Origin: Novosphingobium olei | Lineage (GTDB): Bacteria > Pseudomonadota > Alphaproteobacteria > Sphingomonadales > Sphingomonadaceae | DNA length: 64,000 nt | Reading direction: 5' to 3' | Assembly: GCF_012927405.1 (NCBI RefSeq) | Contig: NZ_JABBGM010000006.1 | Span: forward strand, 1-64,000 | Shown here: in pieces, positions 23,632 through 34,155 of the stretch | How positions within the stretch are numbered: the first letter of the stretch is position 1 | How the letters are laid out: each line of letters opens with the position of its first letter | Notes under the pieces: model-generated | The model's input: only the letters and a program-made list of their open reading frames with translations | Database searches by the model: none | What the model was told of the DNA's origin: nothing | Translations under genes and position numbers: made by a program

Positions 23632-26031
23632 TCAGGCTGAAAAGGGGGCTTCGGATGCGTTGCGCAGGATCACTTCGCGCTGGGGGAAGGGTATGGTGAT
23701 TCCCCTCTCCACGAAGAGGCGATAGATCTCCATCCGCAGTTGCGATCGCACGAGCGGCGCAGCGGCCACGTCTTCCACCACGCACAGCAGCTTGAGCACG
23801 AGCGCGCTGTCGTCAAACCGGTCCAGCACGACGAGCGGCGGAGGCTCGAGCACGACCGCCGGCACGGCGCGGGTCGCATCGGTGATCGCAGCGAAGGCAC
23901 GGCCGAGGTCGGTGCCGTATGCCACGCCGACTTCGAGATCGGTGCGCCCGGTGCGGTCGGCCAGCGTCCTGTTGCGGACCGCGCCGGTTATGATTTCGGA
24001 ATTGGGAATGATGACGTCGTCCATCGCCAGCGTGCGCAGGCGGGTCGATCGCACCGATATCTTCTCGACCGTGCCGGCAAATCCGCCAACCTCGATCCAG
24101 TCGCCGACGCGGACCGGGCGCTCGACGAGCAGGATGATCCCGCTGACGAAATTGGCGACGACACCCTGCAGGCCCAGGCCCGCGCCTACCGAAAGCGCGC
24201 CCGCGACGATGGCGAGACTGGAAAGGTCGAGACCCGCCGAGACGATCGCGGCGAGCAGCGACAGCAGCAGTCCGGCGTATCCGATCACCGTCAGCAGCGC
24301 GGATTCGACTCCACGTTCCAGCTCAAGTGCGCGGAACAAGCTCAACTGGATGATCCGTTGGATCCACTTCGTGACGCCGTAGCCGATGGCGAAAACGGCA
24401 AAGAATACCAAGACGTCGCCCGCCGAGATTCGGAACGCTCCGATCGCCACGCCATTGCGCAAGGTCGTGAAGAAGTCGCCGATGGTTGCTGCGCGGATGG
24501 CCCAGACCATGGCGATCACGGGAATGCTGACGGCGGCGATCACGACGGCATACAGCGCTGGCAGCAAGCGGATACCATGGCGAGACTCCGTGCCGGTCCG
24601 TTCGATCACGGCGTTGGAGATCATCGTCAGCCGCCAAAAGGTCAGCAATCCGAGCCCGATGACGGCGAGTGTAAGCAGCGTGGGCATCAGGAATTCGCGT
24701 GCCAGTTCGACATAGCCGGCCGCGCCGGCCACGAGCCCGCCGATGCCGATCAGGCGGATCAGCCACGCGATGTGAAGCCGGACATCGATCGCGCGCAGCT
24801 CGCCGGCCCCATCTCCGCGGGCAAGAGGAGAGAGGATCTCGGCAAGAAGCCATAGCAGAATGCTGCTCCCCACGAGCACCGGGAAGGCGAGAACCGCCTT
24901 TACCGCAGGCGAGAAGGGGTAATTCTGGCTCGCGGCTTCCACGGCGATTTCCCCAACCAGCGCGAGGCCGAGCAGCGTCACCAGAAGCACCGCCCGGCGC
25001 GCCGCCGCGTCGCTGACCGCGATGAAGCGCTGTTCGGCCGTGCTTGGCGAGAACAGGCTTCGCCCAACCCAAAGCGCAAAAGTGAGCAGCACGCCCGCAG
25101 TGGCGACGAGGCTGATGATGGCATAGCCTGCATCGACCTTGGGGACGCGCGTCATCACCACGAGCACGACGATCAGCACGATGGCGGACGGGATGATCAG
25201 CGTGCCGACATCGAGCAGGAATGTCAGCAGGATCGCGCCGCCACGGCTCTGGGCGCGGACAAGCGCACCGCCGAGGCGCACGCGGAAGGCGCGCTGGACG
25301 GCAATCGCGACATAGAGGCCGACCGTGGCGAGCATGGCGGTCAGCAGCAAGCCGAGCGTAGAGGGGCTCTCGGTTCTTCCGTCCGAAGGCTTCAGTTGCT
25401 GCCGAAGCCTGGCGTAGGCAGAAGCGAGCTCTGCCGGAGTTCGGGACCATGAGACTGGCGAAAGAGGCGTCGGCTCGCGGGCGAACAGGTCAGTCGATGT
25501 CTTGCGCGTGATCCTCTGATCAATCTCGCCAATGAGAACGTCTGCCGTAACCTGGGCGTCCTGCGCTTCGAGCAGGGGCGCGCGGGCAATCTTGATCTGC
25601 GCTTCCAGTTCCGCTCGCTTGTCGGCGGCCCACGCGGGCTCGGTCTGATCCTTTCCGGGAGTTGGTCCCAGCGCGGCGAGTTGGGCTTCAAGAATGCGCA
25701 GTGCCACGCTGGGTGTCTGCGCGGCGCGGAAGGCCTGTTCCCGATCAGCGGCGAGAACCTTGCGCATGGCCTCGAGCGGTTTGATGTCTTCCGGCACTGA
25801 AGGCGTCGCGAGCAAAACCTGCCGCGCCTGCACCGCATGGCGAGACCACAGATCGAGGTAGGTTGGCGGTGCTGGACGCGCGGAGATTGCCGGAACGGGC
25901 TGGGGGGAGGTTGTCTCCCCCACAGCCTTGGCGGCAGAGGCCTGCGCACTCAACGGGATCAGTGCCGCAAATACTGCGGCAAGAACGGCCGTGATGACAC
26001 GGATGCGCGTGGCGATGGCAGCTGTCGGCAC
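23632..26031 (-). CDS. Mechanosensitive ion channel (DUF3772 plus MscS)
   Basis: A 799-residue membrane protein. A signal sequence is followed by a periplasmic helical DUF3772-like domain (about 60-210), about ten transmembrane helices, and a C-terminal MscS core with the pore helix and beta domain (GLGLQGVVANFVSGIILLVERPVRVGDWIEV). It releases ions under membrane tension. GTG 26031 is chosen because GGAGGG lies upstream at the right distance; an earlier TTG at 26061 is less likely. Confidence 0.9.
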   Translation of the reverse strand: MPTAAIATRIRVITAVLAAVFAALIPLSAQASAAKAVGETTSPQPVPAISARPAPPTYLDLWSRHAVQARQVLLATPSVPEDIKPLEAMRKVLAADREQAFRAAQTPSVALRILEAQLAALGPTPGKDQTEPAWAADKRAELEAQIKIARAPLLEAQDAQVTADVLIGEIDQRITRKTSTDLFAREPTPLSPVSWSRTPAELASAYARLRQQLKPSDGRTESPSTLGLLLTAMLATVGLYVAIAVQRAFRVRLGGALVRAQSRGGAILLTFLLDVGTLIIPSAIVLIVVLVVMTRVPKVDAGYAIISLVATAGVLLTFALWVGRSLFSPSTAEQRFIAVSDAAARRAVLLVTLLGLALVGEIAVEAASQNYPFSPAVKAVLAFPVLVGSSILLWLLAEILSPLARGDGAGELRAIDVRLHIAWLIRLIGIGGLVAGAAGYVELAREFLMPTLLTLAVIGLGLLTFWRLTMISNAVIERTGTESRHGIRLLPALYAVVIAAVSIPVIAMVWAIRAATIGDFFTTLRNGVAIGAFRISAGDVLVFFAVFAIGYGVTKWIQRIIQLSLFRALELERGVESALLTVIGYAGLLLSLLAAIVSAGLDLSSLAIVAGALSVGAGLGLQGVVANFVSGIILLVERPVRVGDWIEVGGFAGTVEKISVRSTRLRTLAMDDVIIPNSEIITGAVRNRTLADRTGRTDLEVGVAYGTDLGRAFAAITDATRAVPAVVLEPPPLVVLDRFDDSALVLKLLCVVEDVAAAPLVRSQLRMEIYRLFVERGITIPFPQREVILRNASEAPFSA

Positions 26032-26226
26032 GACGATGATCCCTCCGGGATGACGAGGCAATCATCGTTGGATGCTTAGGGAGAGGCAACGATCAGCGTC
26101 GGATCGTCCACAGCCGCAGCGCAAGTGCCGAAGTGGCAATCGAAAAATCGGGGCCGCGGACACGTCCAGGAACCGGGATGGGGCTGGCGGCGTGTCGCGC
26201 GGCGGGGAGGCCGGCTAATGGAAGGC

Positions 26227-26454
26227 TCAGTCCGCGATCAGGCCAATGGCGAGATAGACCAGCAGCAGCGAACCGAAACCGGCGAGCGTGCCGATCACCC
26301 AGGCAATGCGGACGAGGGTGACGTCGATGCCGAAATAGTCGGCGATGCCGGCGGACACACCCATCAGCTTGCCGCGCTGCTTGTTGAGGCGGAAGCCGCG
26401 GCGCGGCGCTTCGAGGGGGCGAACGGACGAGTCTTCGAAACGCAGGTCGGTCAT
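26227..26454 (-). CDS. PspC-domain membrane protein
   Basis: A 75-residue protein with the PspC fold: FRLNKQRGKLMGVSAGIADYFGIDVTLVRIAWV followed by a transmembrane helix ending LAIGLIAD. PspC proteins take part in envelope stress response. Its ATG overlaps the stop of the small exported protein upstream (ATGA), so they are co-translated. Confidence 0.9.
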   Translation of the reverse strand: MTDLRFEDSSVRPLEAPRRGFRLNKQRGKLMGVSAGIADYFGIDVTLVRIAWVIGTLAGFGSLLLVYLAIGLIAD

Positions 26455-26594
26455 GCGACGTACTCCATGGAGTGGGCGGCGGCAGGCGCGCCGGCCGAGG
26501 GGACGGAAACGGTGCCGCTGATCAGCGTCAGAGAGAGCGCGAGTGCGACCGCGGCGGTGGCGACATGGGCGGAGAGAGAGCGGATGGCAGTCAT
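26451..26594 (-). CDS. Small exported or membrane peptide
   Basis: A 47-residue product, MTAIRSLSAHVATAAVALAL then SLTLISGTVSVPSAG; it is essentially a signal sequence plus a short tail. AGGA precedes the ATG by eight bases. Overlap with the PspC gene suggests a joint envelope-stress unit. The function is unknown. Confidence 0.6.
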   Translation of the reverse strand: MTAIRSLSAHVATAAVALALSLTLISGTVSVPSAGAPAAAHSMEYVA

Positions 26595-27067
26595 GGTCTG
26601 GGTCCTTTTAAACTGATTGGGTGGGCGATCCGTGGGTGAACCGCCGATGCACAATGCTTTGCAGAAGCCGTGCCAAATCTCGAAAGTCGCAGAAAACCGG
26701 GAAGATGCGGACGACCCTACTTTTGTGAACATCAGTTGAATGCCAAATATTGGCGTCATTCACCGATCATTTGGTAAACCCGATTCATGCCCTGACTGGC
26801 AGTGGATGGGCAGGGAGCCGGCCGTTCCCCCTTTTCGGCAGGCGACGATCGTGGGTACGGGTCCTCGTCGCTTCCGGAGAAATCCGGCGGCTCCCGACAT
26901 CTGGCCGTGAAGTCAGGGTCTTCACGCTTGCAATTTCGCAAGCATGGGCGTATCTCGCCATCAATCCCGACATTGTTGAGGCAAAGTCAGGGCTGGCGCC
27001 GCGAGGGGCCGGCGCCGGATGGCTTTGGCCATGTCGGCTGGATGCATTTGGAGCAGGTACTGGAAAT
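26595..27067. other. Intergenic region upstream of rimP operon
   Basis: A 473-base gap between the leftward pspC unit and rimP. It holds the palindrome GCCAAATATTGGC (26742-26754), with CCAAAT repeated inverted as ATTTGG at 26769-26774, a possible operator. Open frames run through it without coding character. It should contain the promoter of the rimP-nusA-infB operon. Confidence 0.5.
26742..26774. promoter_or_regulatory. Palindrome in rimP operon leader region
   Basis: GCCAAATATTGGC is a perfect interrupted palindrome (arms GCCAA/TTGGC), and a second CCAAAT/ATTTGG pairing extends to 26774. It lies about 300 bases before rimP. A regulator site is plausible, but none can be named. Confidence 0.35.
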
Positions 27068-27628
27068 ATGGCGGATATCGCGCGGATTATCGAGGTTGTG
27101 GAGCCGGAGGCCAAGGCGCTCGGCTTCGATCTCGTGCGCGTGCGCTATTTCAAGGGCGGCGAGATCGGCGACGAGGAGCACACGCTCCAGATCATGGCCG
27201 AGCGGCCCGCGACCGGCCAGCTGGTGATCGAGGACTGCGCCGCGCTCTCGCACCGCATTTCCGATCGCATCGATGCGCTTGAAGAAGCCGGCGATGTGCT
27301 GATCGAAGAGGCCTATCGCCTCGAGGTCAGCTCGCCCGGGATCGATCGTCCGCTGACCCGCCCCAAGGACTTTGCCGCCTGGATTGGGCACGAGGCGCGG
27401 ATCGAGCTGTCCGAGCTGATCGACAATCGCAAGCGCTATCGCGGCGATCTTGTCGGGTTCGATGCCGAAACGCAGACGATCTCGATCGACGACGAAGGCA
27501 CCGTTTTCGAAGTTCCCTTTGGCCTTGTCGCCAATGCCAAGCTGATTTTGACCGACAAGCTTATCGCCGCTTCCCGGCCGCTCGATACGAGCGGTGCGGA
27601 TGAAATCCTCGAAGAACAGGAAGACTGA
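27068..27628 (+). CDS. rimP: Ribosome maturation factor RimP
   Basis: A 186-residue protein needed for 30S subunit maturation. The N-terminal RimP domain has VEPEAKALGFDLVRVRYF and the conserved YRLEVSSPGIDRPLTRPKDFA; the C-terminal SH3-like domain covers about 95-165. ATG 27068 (MADIARII) is the family start; the open frame extends upstream without conservation. It is the first gene of rimP-nusA-ylxR-infB. Confidence 0.96.
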   Translation: MADIARIIEVVEPEAKALGFDLVRVRYFKGGEIGDEEHTLQIMAERPATGQLVIEDCAALSHRISDRIDALEEAGDVLIEEAYRLEVSSPGIDRPLTRPKDFAAWIGHEARIELSELIDNRKRYRGDLVGFDAETQTISIDDEGTVFEVPFGLVANAKLILTDKLIAASRPLDTSGADEILEEQED

Positions 27629-27633
27629 ACGTC

Positions 27634-29265
27634 ATGGCCAGTGCGATTTCCGCCAACCGCGCCGAGCTGCTCGCCATCGCCAACTCGGTGGCCTCGGAGA
27701 AGATGATCGACAAGTCGATCGTCATCGAGGCGATGGAAGAGGCGATCCAGAAGTCGGCCCGCAACCGTTATGGTGCGGAGAACGACATCCGTGCGAAGCT
27801 CGATCCGCGCACCGGTGACCTGCGCTTGTGGCGCGTCGTCGAAGTGGTCGAGCACGTCGAGGACTACTTCAAGCAGGTCGATCTCAAGCAGGCCGAGAAG
27901 CTGCAGCCCGGTGCCAAGATCGGCGACTTCATCGTCGATCCGCTGCCGCCGGTCGATCTCGGCCGCATCGACGCGCAGTCGGCCAAGCAGGTGATCTTCC
28001 AGAAGGTCCGCGATGCCGAGCGCGATCGCCAGTACGAGGAATTCAAGGACCGCGCCGGCGAGATCATTACCGGCGTGATCAAGTCGGTCGAATTCGGCCA
28101 CGTGATCGTCAACCTCGGTCGCGCCGAGGGCGTGATCCGCCGCGACCAGCAGATCCCGCGCGAAGTGCCGCGCGTGGGCGAACGCGTCCGCGCCTGGATC
28201 ATGAAGGTAGAGCGCCAGAACCGTGGTCCGCAGATCTTCCTGAGCCGCGCGCATCCTGAATTCATGAAGAAGCTGTTCGCGCAGGAAGTGCCCGAAATCT
28301 ATGACGGCATCATCGAGATCAAGGCTGCGGCCCGCGATCCCGGGTCGCGCGCCAAGATCGGCGTGATCAGCCGCGACGGTTCGATCGATCCGGTCGGCGC
28401 GTGCGTCGGCATGAAGGGCAGCCGCGTCCAGGCCGTCGTGCAGGAACTGCAGGGCGAAAAGATCGACATCATCCCCTGGAGCGAGGACACCGCGACCTTC
28501 GTGGTGAACGCGCTGCAGCCCGCGACCGTGAGCCGCGTGGTGATCGACGAGGAAGAGAGCCGCATCGAGGTCGTCGTGCCCGATGACCAGCTTTCGCTCG
28601 CCATCGGTCGTCGCGGCCAGAACGTGCGCCTTGCCTCGTCGCTGACGGGTTCGGCGATCGACATCATGACCGAGGCGGAAGCTTCGGAGAAGCGCCAGAA
28701 GGAATTCGCCGAGCGCTCGAAGATGTTCGAGGAAGAGCTCGACGTCGACGAAACGCTGTCGCAGCTGCTCGTCGCCGAGGGCTTCAGCGAGCTCGAGGAA
28801 GTCGCCTATATCGACATCGCCGAACTGGCTGCGATCGAAGGCTTCGACGAGGAGCTCGCCGAGGAACTGCAGAGCCGCGCAACCGAAGCGCTCGAACGTC
28901 GCGAGGAAGGTCAGCGCGAGGAACGTCGTGGCCTTGGCGTCGACGATGCGCTCGCTGAACTGCCGCACCTGACCGAAGCGATGCTGGTCACGCTGGGCAA
29001 GGCGGGGATCAAGACGCTCGACGATCTCGCCGACCTGGCGACCGACGAGCTGATCGCGAAGAAGCGCGGTGGCGAACAGCGTCGCCGCAATCCGAGCCCC
29101 GAACGGCGCGAGCGTACCGAGCGCGAGCAGGACAAGGGCGGCGTGCTGGGCGAATACGGCCTGAGCGAAGAGCAGGGCAACGAAATCATCATGGCAGCGC
29201 GTGCGCACTGGTTCGACGACGAACCGGCAACTGAGGAGGCCGCCGATGCGGAATCCTCGCAATGA
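27634..29265 (+). CDS. nusA: Transcription termination/antitermination factor NusA
   Basis: A 543-residue elongation factor that binds RNA polymerase and nascent RNA. In order: N-terminal polymerase-binding domain (1-125), S1 domain (about 130-200), KH1 and KH2 (about 200-350, with [19 protein letters not shown] and [13 protein letters not shown]), then two acidic helix-hairpin-helix repeats (about 360-500). It starts five bases after rimP. Confidence 0.97.
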   Translation: MASAISANRAELLAIANSVASEKMIDKSIVIEAMEEAIQKSARNRYGAENDIRAKLDPRTGDLRLWRVVEVVEHVEDYFKQVDLKQAEKLQPGAKIGDFIVDPLPPVDLGRIDAQSAKQVIFQKVRDAERDRQYEEFKDRAGEIITGVIKSVEFGHVIVNLGRAEGVIRRDQQIPREVPRVGERVRAWIMKVERQNRGPQIFLSRAHPEFMKKLFAQEVPEIYDGIIEIKAAARDPGSRAKIGVISRDGSIDPVGACVGMKGSRVQAVVQELQGEKIDIIPWSEDTATFVVNALQPATVSRVVIDEEESRIEVVVPDDQLSLAIGRRGQNVRLASSLTGSAIDIMTEAEASEKRQKEFAERSKMFEEELDVDETLSQLLVAEGFSELEEVAYIDIAELAAIEGFDEELAEELQSRATEALERREEGQREERRGLGVDDALAELPHLTEAMLVTLGKAGIKTLDDLADLATDELIAKKRGGEQRRRNPSPERRERTEREQDKGGVLGEYGLSEEQGNEIIMAARAHWFDDEPATEEAADAESSQ

Positions 29266-30001
29266 CACGCTAGGCGCCGAAAGGCCGAAGGCACGCCCGG
29301 CGGGGGAGACCCTGCCGGAGCGCAAGTGCGTTCTTTCCGGCAGCCACGGCGGCCGGGACGAGCTGCTGCGCCTTGCGATCTCGCCCGATGGACTGGTCCT
29401 GCCCGACCCGCTGGCGCGTGCGCCGGGGCGAGGGGCCTGGCTGGGTGTTGCACGGGCCGACCTTGAAAAAGCGATTGCCAATGGCAAGCTTAAGGGAGCG
29501 ATGGCGCGCGCGTTCAAGGGTGCGCCGCTGACCATTCCAGATGACTTGGCCGTTCGCATCGAAACAGCACTTCGGCGCACGCTGACCGACAGGTTGGGGA
29601 TTGAACTGCGCGCGGGCAACATCCTGCTCGGCACGGAAAAGATCGCACAAGGATGCAGGGCTGGCGCCGTGCGCTTGCTCGCGCACGCCAACGATGCCGG
29701 AAGCGACGGGCCCAACAAGCTCGCACAGGCGTGGCGGGTGGGCGAAGAGGCCGAAGGCTCGGGGCTCAAGGGCACTATCTTGCCGCTGGACCGGGCGGCG
29801 CTGTCTGTGGCATTGGGCCGCGACAACGTCGTGCACCTGGGCGTAACCGATGCCGCCGCGGCCGAGCGCATAGCCGGCCATTTGCGGCGACTGACACGTT
29901 TTCTCGGGGTTGGGAATGAAGGCCTCGTTGAGGCCGACTCCGCCGCTCCGCCATCCGATGGCGCCGCGGCGAACGACGATATTGATACGAAGGGCGAATA
30001 A
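29246..30001 (+). CDS. YlxR-family RNA-binding protein with L7Ae-like domain
   Basis: A 251-residue two-domain protein. The N-terminal YlxR domain has PERKCVLSGSHGGRDELLRL and a GRGAWLG turn; the C-terminal half resembles an L7Ae/YlxQ fold (LGTEKIAQGCRAGAVRLLAHA). YlxR proteins modulate transcription or RNase P and are usually found between nusA and infB, as here. The ATG at 29246 overlaps nusA by 20 bases. Confidence 0.85.
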   Translation: MRNPRNDTLGAERPKARPAGETLPERKCVLSGSHGGRDELLRLAISPDGLVLPDPLARAPGRGAWLGVARADLEKAIANGKLKGAMARAFKGAPLTIPDDLAVRIETALRRTLTDRLGIELRAGNILLGTEKIAQGCRAGAVRLLAHANDAGSDGPNKLAQAWRVGEEAEGSGLKGTILPLDRAALSVALGRDNVVHLGVTDAAAAERIAGHLRRLTRFLGVGNEGLVEADSAAPPSDGAAANDDIDTKGE

Positions 30002-30006
30002 GTTCG

Positions 30007-32619
30007 ATGAGCGATGACAAGAAGCCGACGCTGGGCCGCAGGCCGCTGGGCCTGAAGACTTCGGTCGAGGCCGGCGAGGTCAAGCAGACCTTCAGCCACG
30101 GCCGCACCAACAAGGTGGTGGTCGAGGTCAAGCGGCGCAAGCTGATGGGCCGCCCGGGCGAGGCTGCGGCCGCGCCTGCCCCCGAAGTGGCGAAGCCTGC
30201 CGCTCCGGCGCCTGCTGCCCCCGTCGCTCGTCCGACTCCGCCTCCCCCGCCGCCGGTATCGCCCACCGCGTCGCGCGAGACGCGCCAGGAGCTTCAGGCC
30301 CGCCTGCTGCGCGAAGCCGAAGAGGCGCGCCTTGCCGCGCTTGAGGCGGCCAACCGTCGCGAACACGAAGAACGTCAGCGCGCGCAGGAAGAAGAGCGTC
30401 GCCGGGCGGAAGAAAACCGCGCGCAGGAAGCTGCCAAGTCTGGTGAGCCAGAGGCTGCTCCGGTCGCGGAAGCTCCGGCTGCGGCCGAGCCCGCGGCTGC
30501 GGCTGCGCCTGCTCCCGTTGCTGCAACGGCTGCGGAAGCGCCGGCTGCTGCCGCCGCCCCGTCTGCAGAGCCTGCGGCCGAAGCCGCGACCGAAACCAAG
30601 GCTGCCGCGCCGGTCACGCCCGCGCCGCGCCGGTTCACGCCGGTTGCTCCGGTCAAGCGCCCCGAACCTGCTGCCAAGAAGCCGCAGCCGCCGGCACGCG
30701 ATCGCAAGGGCGGCGATGAGCGCCGTGGTGGCAAGCTGACCGTCACGCGTGCGCTCAACGAGGACGAAGGCGCCCGCGCCCGTTCGCTCGCCGCGCTCAA
30801 GCGCGCTCGGGAAAAGGAACGCCGTGCGCACTTCGCCGGCCAATCGCAGCCGCGCGAGAAGCAGGTGCGCGACGTGGTCGTGCCTGAAGCGATCACCGTG
30901 CAGGACCTGGCCAACCGCATGGCCGAAAAGGCCGCGGACCTGGTCAAGGCGCTGTTCAAGATGGGCATGATGGTCACCATCAACCAGACCATCGACCAGG
31001 ACACCGCCGAACTGCTGGTCACCGAATTCGGTCACAACATCCAGCGCGTGAGCGAGAGCGATGTCGATATCGACACCGCAGCCGACGTCGATGCCGAAGA
31101 CACGTTGCAGCCGCGTCCGCCGGTGGTCACGATCATGGGCCATGTCGACCACGGCAAGACCAGCCTGCTCGATGCGCTGCGCGGCACCGACGTGGTTTGC
31201 GGCGAAGCCGGCGGCATCACCCAGCATATCGGCGCCTATCAGATCAAGACCAAGGGCGGTGACCACATCACCTTCCTTGATACCCCGGGCCACGAAGCCT
31301 TCACCGAAATGCGCATGCGCGGTGCCAATGTCACCGACATCGTCATTCTGGTGGTTGCGGGCGACGACGGGCTGATGCCGCAGACGATCGAGGCGATCAA
31401 CCACACCAAGGCGGCCGGCGTGCCGATGATCGTGGCGATCACCAAGGCCGACAAGCCGGAATTCAACCCGCAGAAGATCCGCGAACGCCTGCTCGAGCAC
31501 GAAGTCATCGTCGAGGCGATGTCGGGCGACGTGCAGGATGTCGAGGTTTCGGCCAAGACCGGTGCGGGTCTCGACGATCTGATCGAGAAGATCCTTCTGC
31601 AGGCCGAACTGCTCGAACTGAAGGCCAACCCCGATCGCGCGGCCGAAGCCACCGTGATCGAGGCCAAGCTCGACAAGGGCAAGGGTCCGCTGGCGACCGT
31701 GCTGGTCAACCGCGGCACGCTGAAGGTTGGTGACATCCTCGTCGTGGGCACCCAGTCGGGCCGCGTTCGCGCCATGCTCGACGACAAGGGACGCCAGGTG
31801 AAGGTCGCGCCGCCGTCGCTGCCGGTTGAAGTGCTGGGCATCGGCGGCGTGCCGATGGCCGGTGACACACTGACCGTGGTCGAAAACGAGGCACGTGCCC
31901 GTGAAGTTGCCGCCTACCGTCAGGAGCAGGCGACCGCGAAGCGTACGGCAACGGCACCGACCAGCCTGGAGAACATGTTCTCCGCGCTGGCGGCAAAGGC
32001 TGCGGTGATCGAGTATCCGCTGGTCATCCGGGCCGACGTACAGGGTTCGGTCGAGGCGATCGTCAACGCGCTCAACAAGATCTCGACCGACGAGATCAAG
32101 GTTCGCATCCTGCAGTCTGGCGTGGGCGCGATCACCGAGAGCGACGTCAACCTTGCCCAAGCAAGCGGCGCACCCATCGTGGGCTTCAACGTCCGTCCCA
32201 ACGCCAAGGCGCGCGAGCTTGTCGAGCGCAACAAGGTGCGGATGAAGTACTTCGACGTGATCTATCAGCTCACCGACGACATCCGCTCGGAAATGGCGGG
32301 CGAACTCGGGCCGGAGCGTATCGAAACCGTCGTGGGCCGCGCCGAGGTCAAGGAAGTGTTCCCCGCGGGCAAGAAGGACAAGGCTGCCGGCCTGCTGGTG
32401 CTCGAAGGGTTCATCCGCAAGGGCATCAACGCCCGTCTTACGCGCCAGGACGTCATCGTCAGCAAGACGGTCATCGCTTCGCTGCGTCGCTTCAAGGACG
32501 ATGTGCCCGAAGTCCGCGCCGGCCTGGAGTGCGGCGTGGTGTTGCAGGACACCAACGACATCAAGCCGGGCGATATGCTTGAAGTCTTCGAGGTTGAGGA
32601 ACGCGCCCGTACTCTGTGA
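30007..32619 (+). CDS. infB: Translation initiation factor IF-2
   Basis: An 870-residue GTPase that places fMet-tRNA on the 30S subunit. The long N-terminal region (about 55-260) is Ala/Pro/Glu-rich and disordered. The IF2 N-domain and G domain follow, with G1 [16 protein letters not shown] and TKADKP (about 375-490), then beta-barrel and C1/C2 domains. It starts five bases after the YlxR gene and is followed by a strong terminator. Confidence 0.97.
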   Translation: MSDDKKPTLGRRPLGLKTSVEAGEVKQTFSHGRTNKVVVEVKRRKLMGRPGEAAAAPAPEVAKPAAPAPAAPVARPTPPPPPPVSPTASRETRQELQARLLREAEEARLAALEAANRREHEERQRAQEEERRRAEENRAQEAAKSGEPEAAPVAEAPAAAEPAAAAAPAPVAATAAEAPAAAAAPSAEPAAEAATETKAAAPVTPAPRRFTPVAPVKRPEPAAKKPQPPARDRKGGDERRGGKLTVTRALNEDEGARARSLAALKRAREKERRAHFAGQSQPREKQVRDVVVPEAITVQDLANRMAEKAADLVKALFKMGMMVTINQTIDQDTAELLVTEFGHNIQRVSESDVDIDTAADVDAEDTLQPRPPVVTIMGHVDHGKTSLLDALRGTDVVCGEAGGITQHIGAYQIKTKGGDHITFLDTPGHEAFTEMRMRGANVTDIVILVVAGDDGLMPQTIEAINHTKAAGVPMIVAITKADKPEFNPQKIRERLLEHEVIVEAMSGDVQDVEVSAKTGAGLDDLIEKILLQAELLELKANPDRAAEATVIEAKLDKGKGPLATVLVNRGTLKVGDILVVGTQSGRVRAMLDDKGRQVKVAPPSLPVEVLGIGGVPMAGDTLTVVENEARAREVAAYRQEQATAKRTATAPTSLENMFSALAAKAAVIEYPLVIRADVQGSVEAIVNALNKISTDEIKVRILQSGVGAITESDVNLAQASGAPIVGFNVRPNAKARELVERNKVRMKYFDVIYQLTDDIRSEMAGELGPERIETVVGRAEVKEVFPAGKKDKAAGLLVLEGFIRKGINARLTRQDVIVSKTVIASLRRFKDDVPEVRAGLECGVVLQDTNDIKPGDMLEVFEVEERARTL

Positions 32620-32653
32620 CGGCGGGGCCTCGCTTTCCGCGATGCACAAAGGA

Positions 32654-32690
32654 AAAGGGGCGACCTGCGCAAGCAGGCCGCCCCTTCTTC
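32654..32690 (+). terminator. Rho-independent terminator after infB
   Basis: AAGGGGCG-ACCTGC pairs with GCAGG-CCGCCCCTT around a GCAA loop and is followed by CTTCT. It lies 34 bases after the infB stop and also faces the convergent rcnB-like gene, so it may serve both directions. Confidence 0.85.
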
Positions 32691-32703
32691 TGTCAGCTTT
32701 CGC

Positions 32704-33060
32704 TTAGAAGTTGTTTGCGATTACCGAGGCGATGATGCCGCTGCTGATCGCGACCAGCAGCGCGTCGTTGCCCGAGCGCACCCAGTGGTAGCCGCGCGGC
32801 GGCGGGCCAAGGCGGCGATACTGGCGATAGTCGACCACGCGGTAGTTGGGCGCGCGGCTCGACACGAAGCGCTGGCCCTTGCGGAACGGATTGCCGTGCG
32901 CCTTGGCGCGGACGCTGGCGCCATGATTGCGGTCTGCACGCACGTTCGCGTGCGCGCTCGGCCCGCGGCGGTCGTCGTTACGATGCGGCTGGGCAAATGC
33001 AGGCGTCGCCAGCGGCAGCGTCAGCGAAAGCGCCATTGTGGCAACAACGGTCTTCTTCAT
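32704..33060 (-). CDS. RcnB-family periplasmic protein
   Basis: A 118-residue exported protein: signal peptide MKKTVVATMALSLTLPLATP (cut at AFA), a basic Asn/Asp/Arg-rich middle, and the RcnB domain with PPRGYHWVRSGNDALLVAISSGIIASVI. RcnB helps nickel/cobalt homeostasis in E. coli; in alphaproteobacteria the exact role is open. AAAGGGA precedes the ATG. Confidence 0.8.
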   Translation of the reverse strand: MKKTVVATMALSLTLPLATPAFAQPHRNDDRRGPSAHANVRADRNHGASVRAKAHGNPFRKGQRFVSSRAPNYRVVDYRQYRRLGPPPRGYHWVRSGNDALLVAISSGIIASVIANNF

Positions 33061-33179
33061 GGTGGTCCCTTTCCTGTGGAGGATCGTGGGGGGTAACGCA
33101 CCGAAACCTGGCTCTATCCGTCCGAAAGTGTGGCATTGTGTCGCAGGACGATGAACGAACCTGACAGCCAAGGCACCGA

Positions 33180-33713
33180 ATGAGACGCGCGGCTTTCCTT
33201 TCCAGCATCAACGTGGGTGGCAACCGGCTCGGCATGGCCGAACTCAGGGAAGGTCTTGTGGGGGCGGGTTTCAGCAATGTCGAGACGGTGGTTGCCAGTG
33301 GCAATGTGCTGTTCGATCACCCTAATTCATCCGACATCGCCGTTAGCGAACTGATGACGGCAACTATTCTGGAGAGATTTGCCATCCGCACGTTCGCAGC
33401 GGTTCGCACGGTGCAAGACGTGCGTGCAGGTGTCGAAGGCAACCCCTTCACCGGCATCGGCGCGGACAATCTGGTGCACACGCACTTTCTTGAACGGCAA
33501 CCGGACGAGGCCGCATTCCAGCGCCTTTGCGCCGACCACGCGGGACGCGGTCCCGAAAGGCTCGCAATCGGCGAGCGCTGCCTCTATATCGATTACGTCG
33601 ATGGCGTCGGCAATTCGAAGCTGACTGCCGCGTTCATGGAAAAACGGCTGGGATGTCGCGGCACCGCGCGCAACGTGCGCTCGCTTGCCCGGATCCTCGC
33701 GAAAATGAGATAG
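33180..33713 (+). CDS. DUF1697 family protein
   Basis: A 177-residue cytoplasmic protein with the DUF1697 pattern: [28 protein letters not shown] and the C-terminal [26 protein letters not shown]. Function unknown; it is often found as a single gene. It directly precedes rbfA and may carry rbfA on its transcript. Confidence 0.88.
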   Translation: MRRAAFLSSINVGGNRLGMAELREGLVGAGFSNVETVVASGNVLFDHPNSSDIAVSELMTATILERFAIRTFAAVRTVQDVRAGVEGNPFTGIGADNLVHTHFLERQPDEAAFQRLCADHAGRGPERLAIGERCLYIDYVDGVGNSKLTAAFMEKRLGCRGTARNVRSLARILAKMR

Positions 33714-33715
33714 CC

Positions 33716-34138
33716 TTGGCCCGTCAACACACCACTCCCGAAACTCGCTCGGTCCGCTTGCTCAAAGTGGGTGAGCAGGTGCGCCACGTGATTTCCGAAC
33801 TTCTTGCGCGGCAGACCGTGCATGACGATGTCCTGACCGGGCACACCGTTTCGGTGACCGAAGTGCGGATGTCGCCCGATCTGCGTCATGCCACGGTCTT
33901 CGTGAAGGCCCTGCTGGGCAAGGACGAGGACGAGGTGCTCAAGGCGCTGCGCACGAATACCGCATTCTTCCAGAAGGAAGTCGCCGGCAAGCTGAAGCTC
34001 AAGTACGCGGCGAAGATCAAGTTCCTCGCCGACGAGAGCTTTGACGAGGCCAGCCGGATCGACATGCTGCTGTCCGATCCGCGCGTCCAGCGCGACATCG
34101 GTGCCGATGAAACCGAAGAGGACGACGGCGCGGCCTGA
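33716..34138 (+). CDS. rbfA: Ribosome-binding factor A
   Basis: A 140-residue KH-type protein for 30S maturation: [34 protein letters not shown] and [24 protein letters not shown]. The start is taken as TTG 33716, which gives the family N-terminus ([17 protein letters not shown]) two bases after the DUF1697 stop. A weak start plus tight spacing suggests coupled translation. The C-terminus is acidic. Confidence 0.93.
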   Translation: MARQHTTPETRSVRLLKVGEQVRHVISELLARQTVHDDVLTGHTVSVTEVRMSPDLRHATVFVKALLGKDEDEVLKALRTNTAFFQKEVAGKLKLKYAAKIKFLADESFDEASRIDMLLSDPRVQRDIGADETEEDDGAA

Positions 34139-34155
34139 GCCTCAGGCTAGCCGGG

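Noticed and set aside
23740..24855. A long rightward open frame antisense to the mechanosensitive channel
   Set aside because: It encodes an improbable Arg/Asp/Gln-rich product and is explained by the channel gene.
27436..32649. A 1737-codon leftward open frame antisense to nusA-ylxR-infB
   Set aside because: It mirrors three well-conserved genes in a GC-rich genome, where the antisense frame stays open because of codon bias. It has no ribosome-binding site or known domain.
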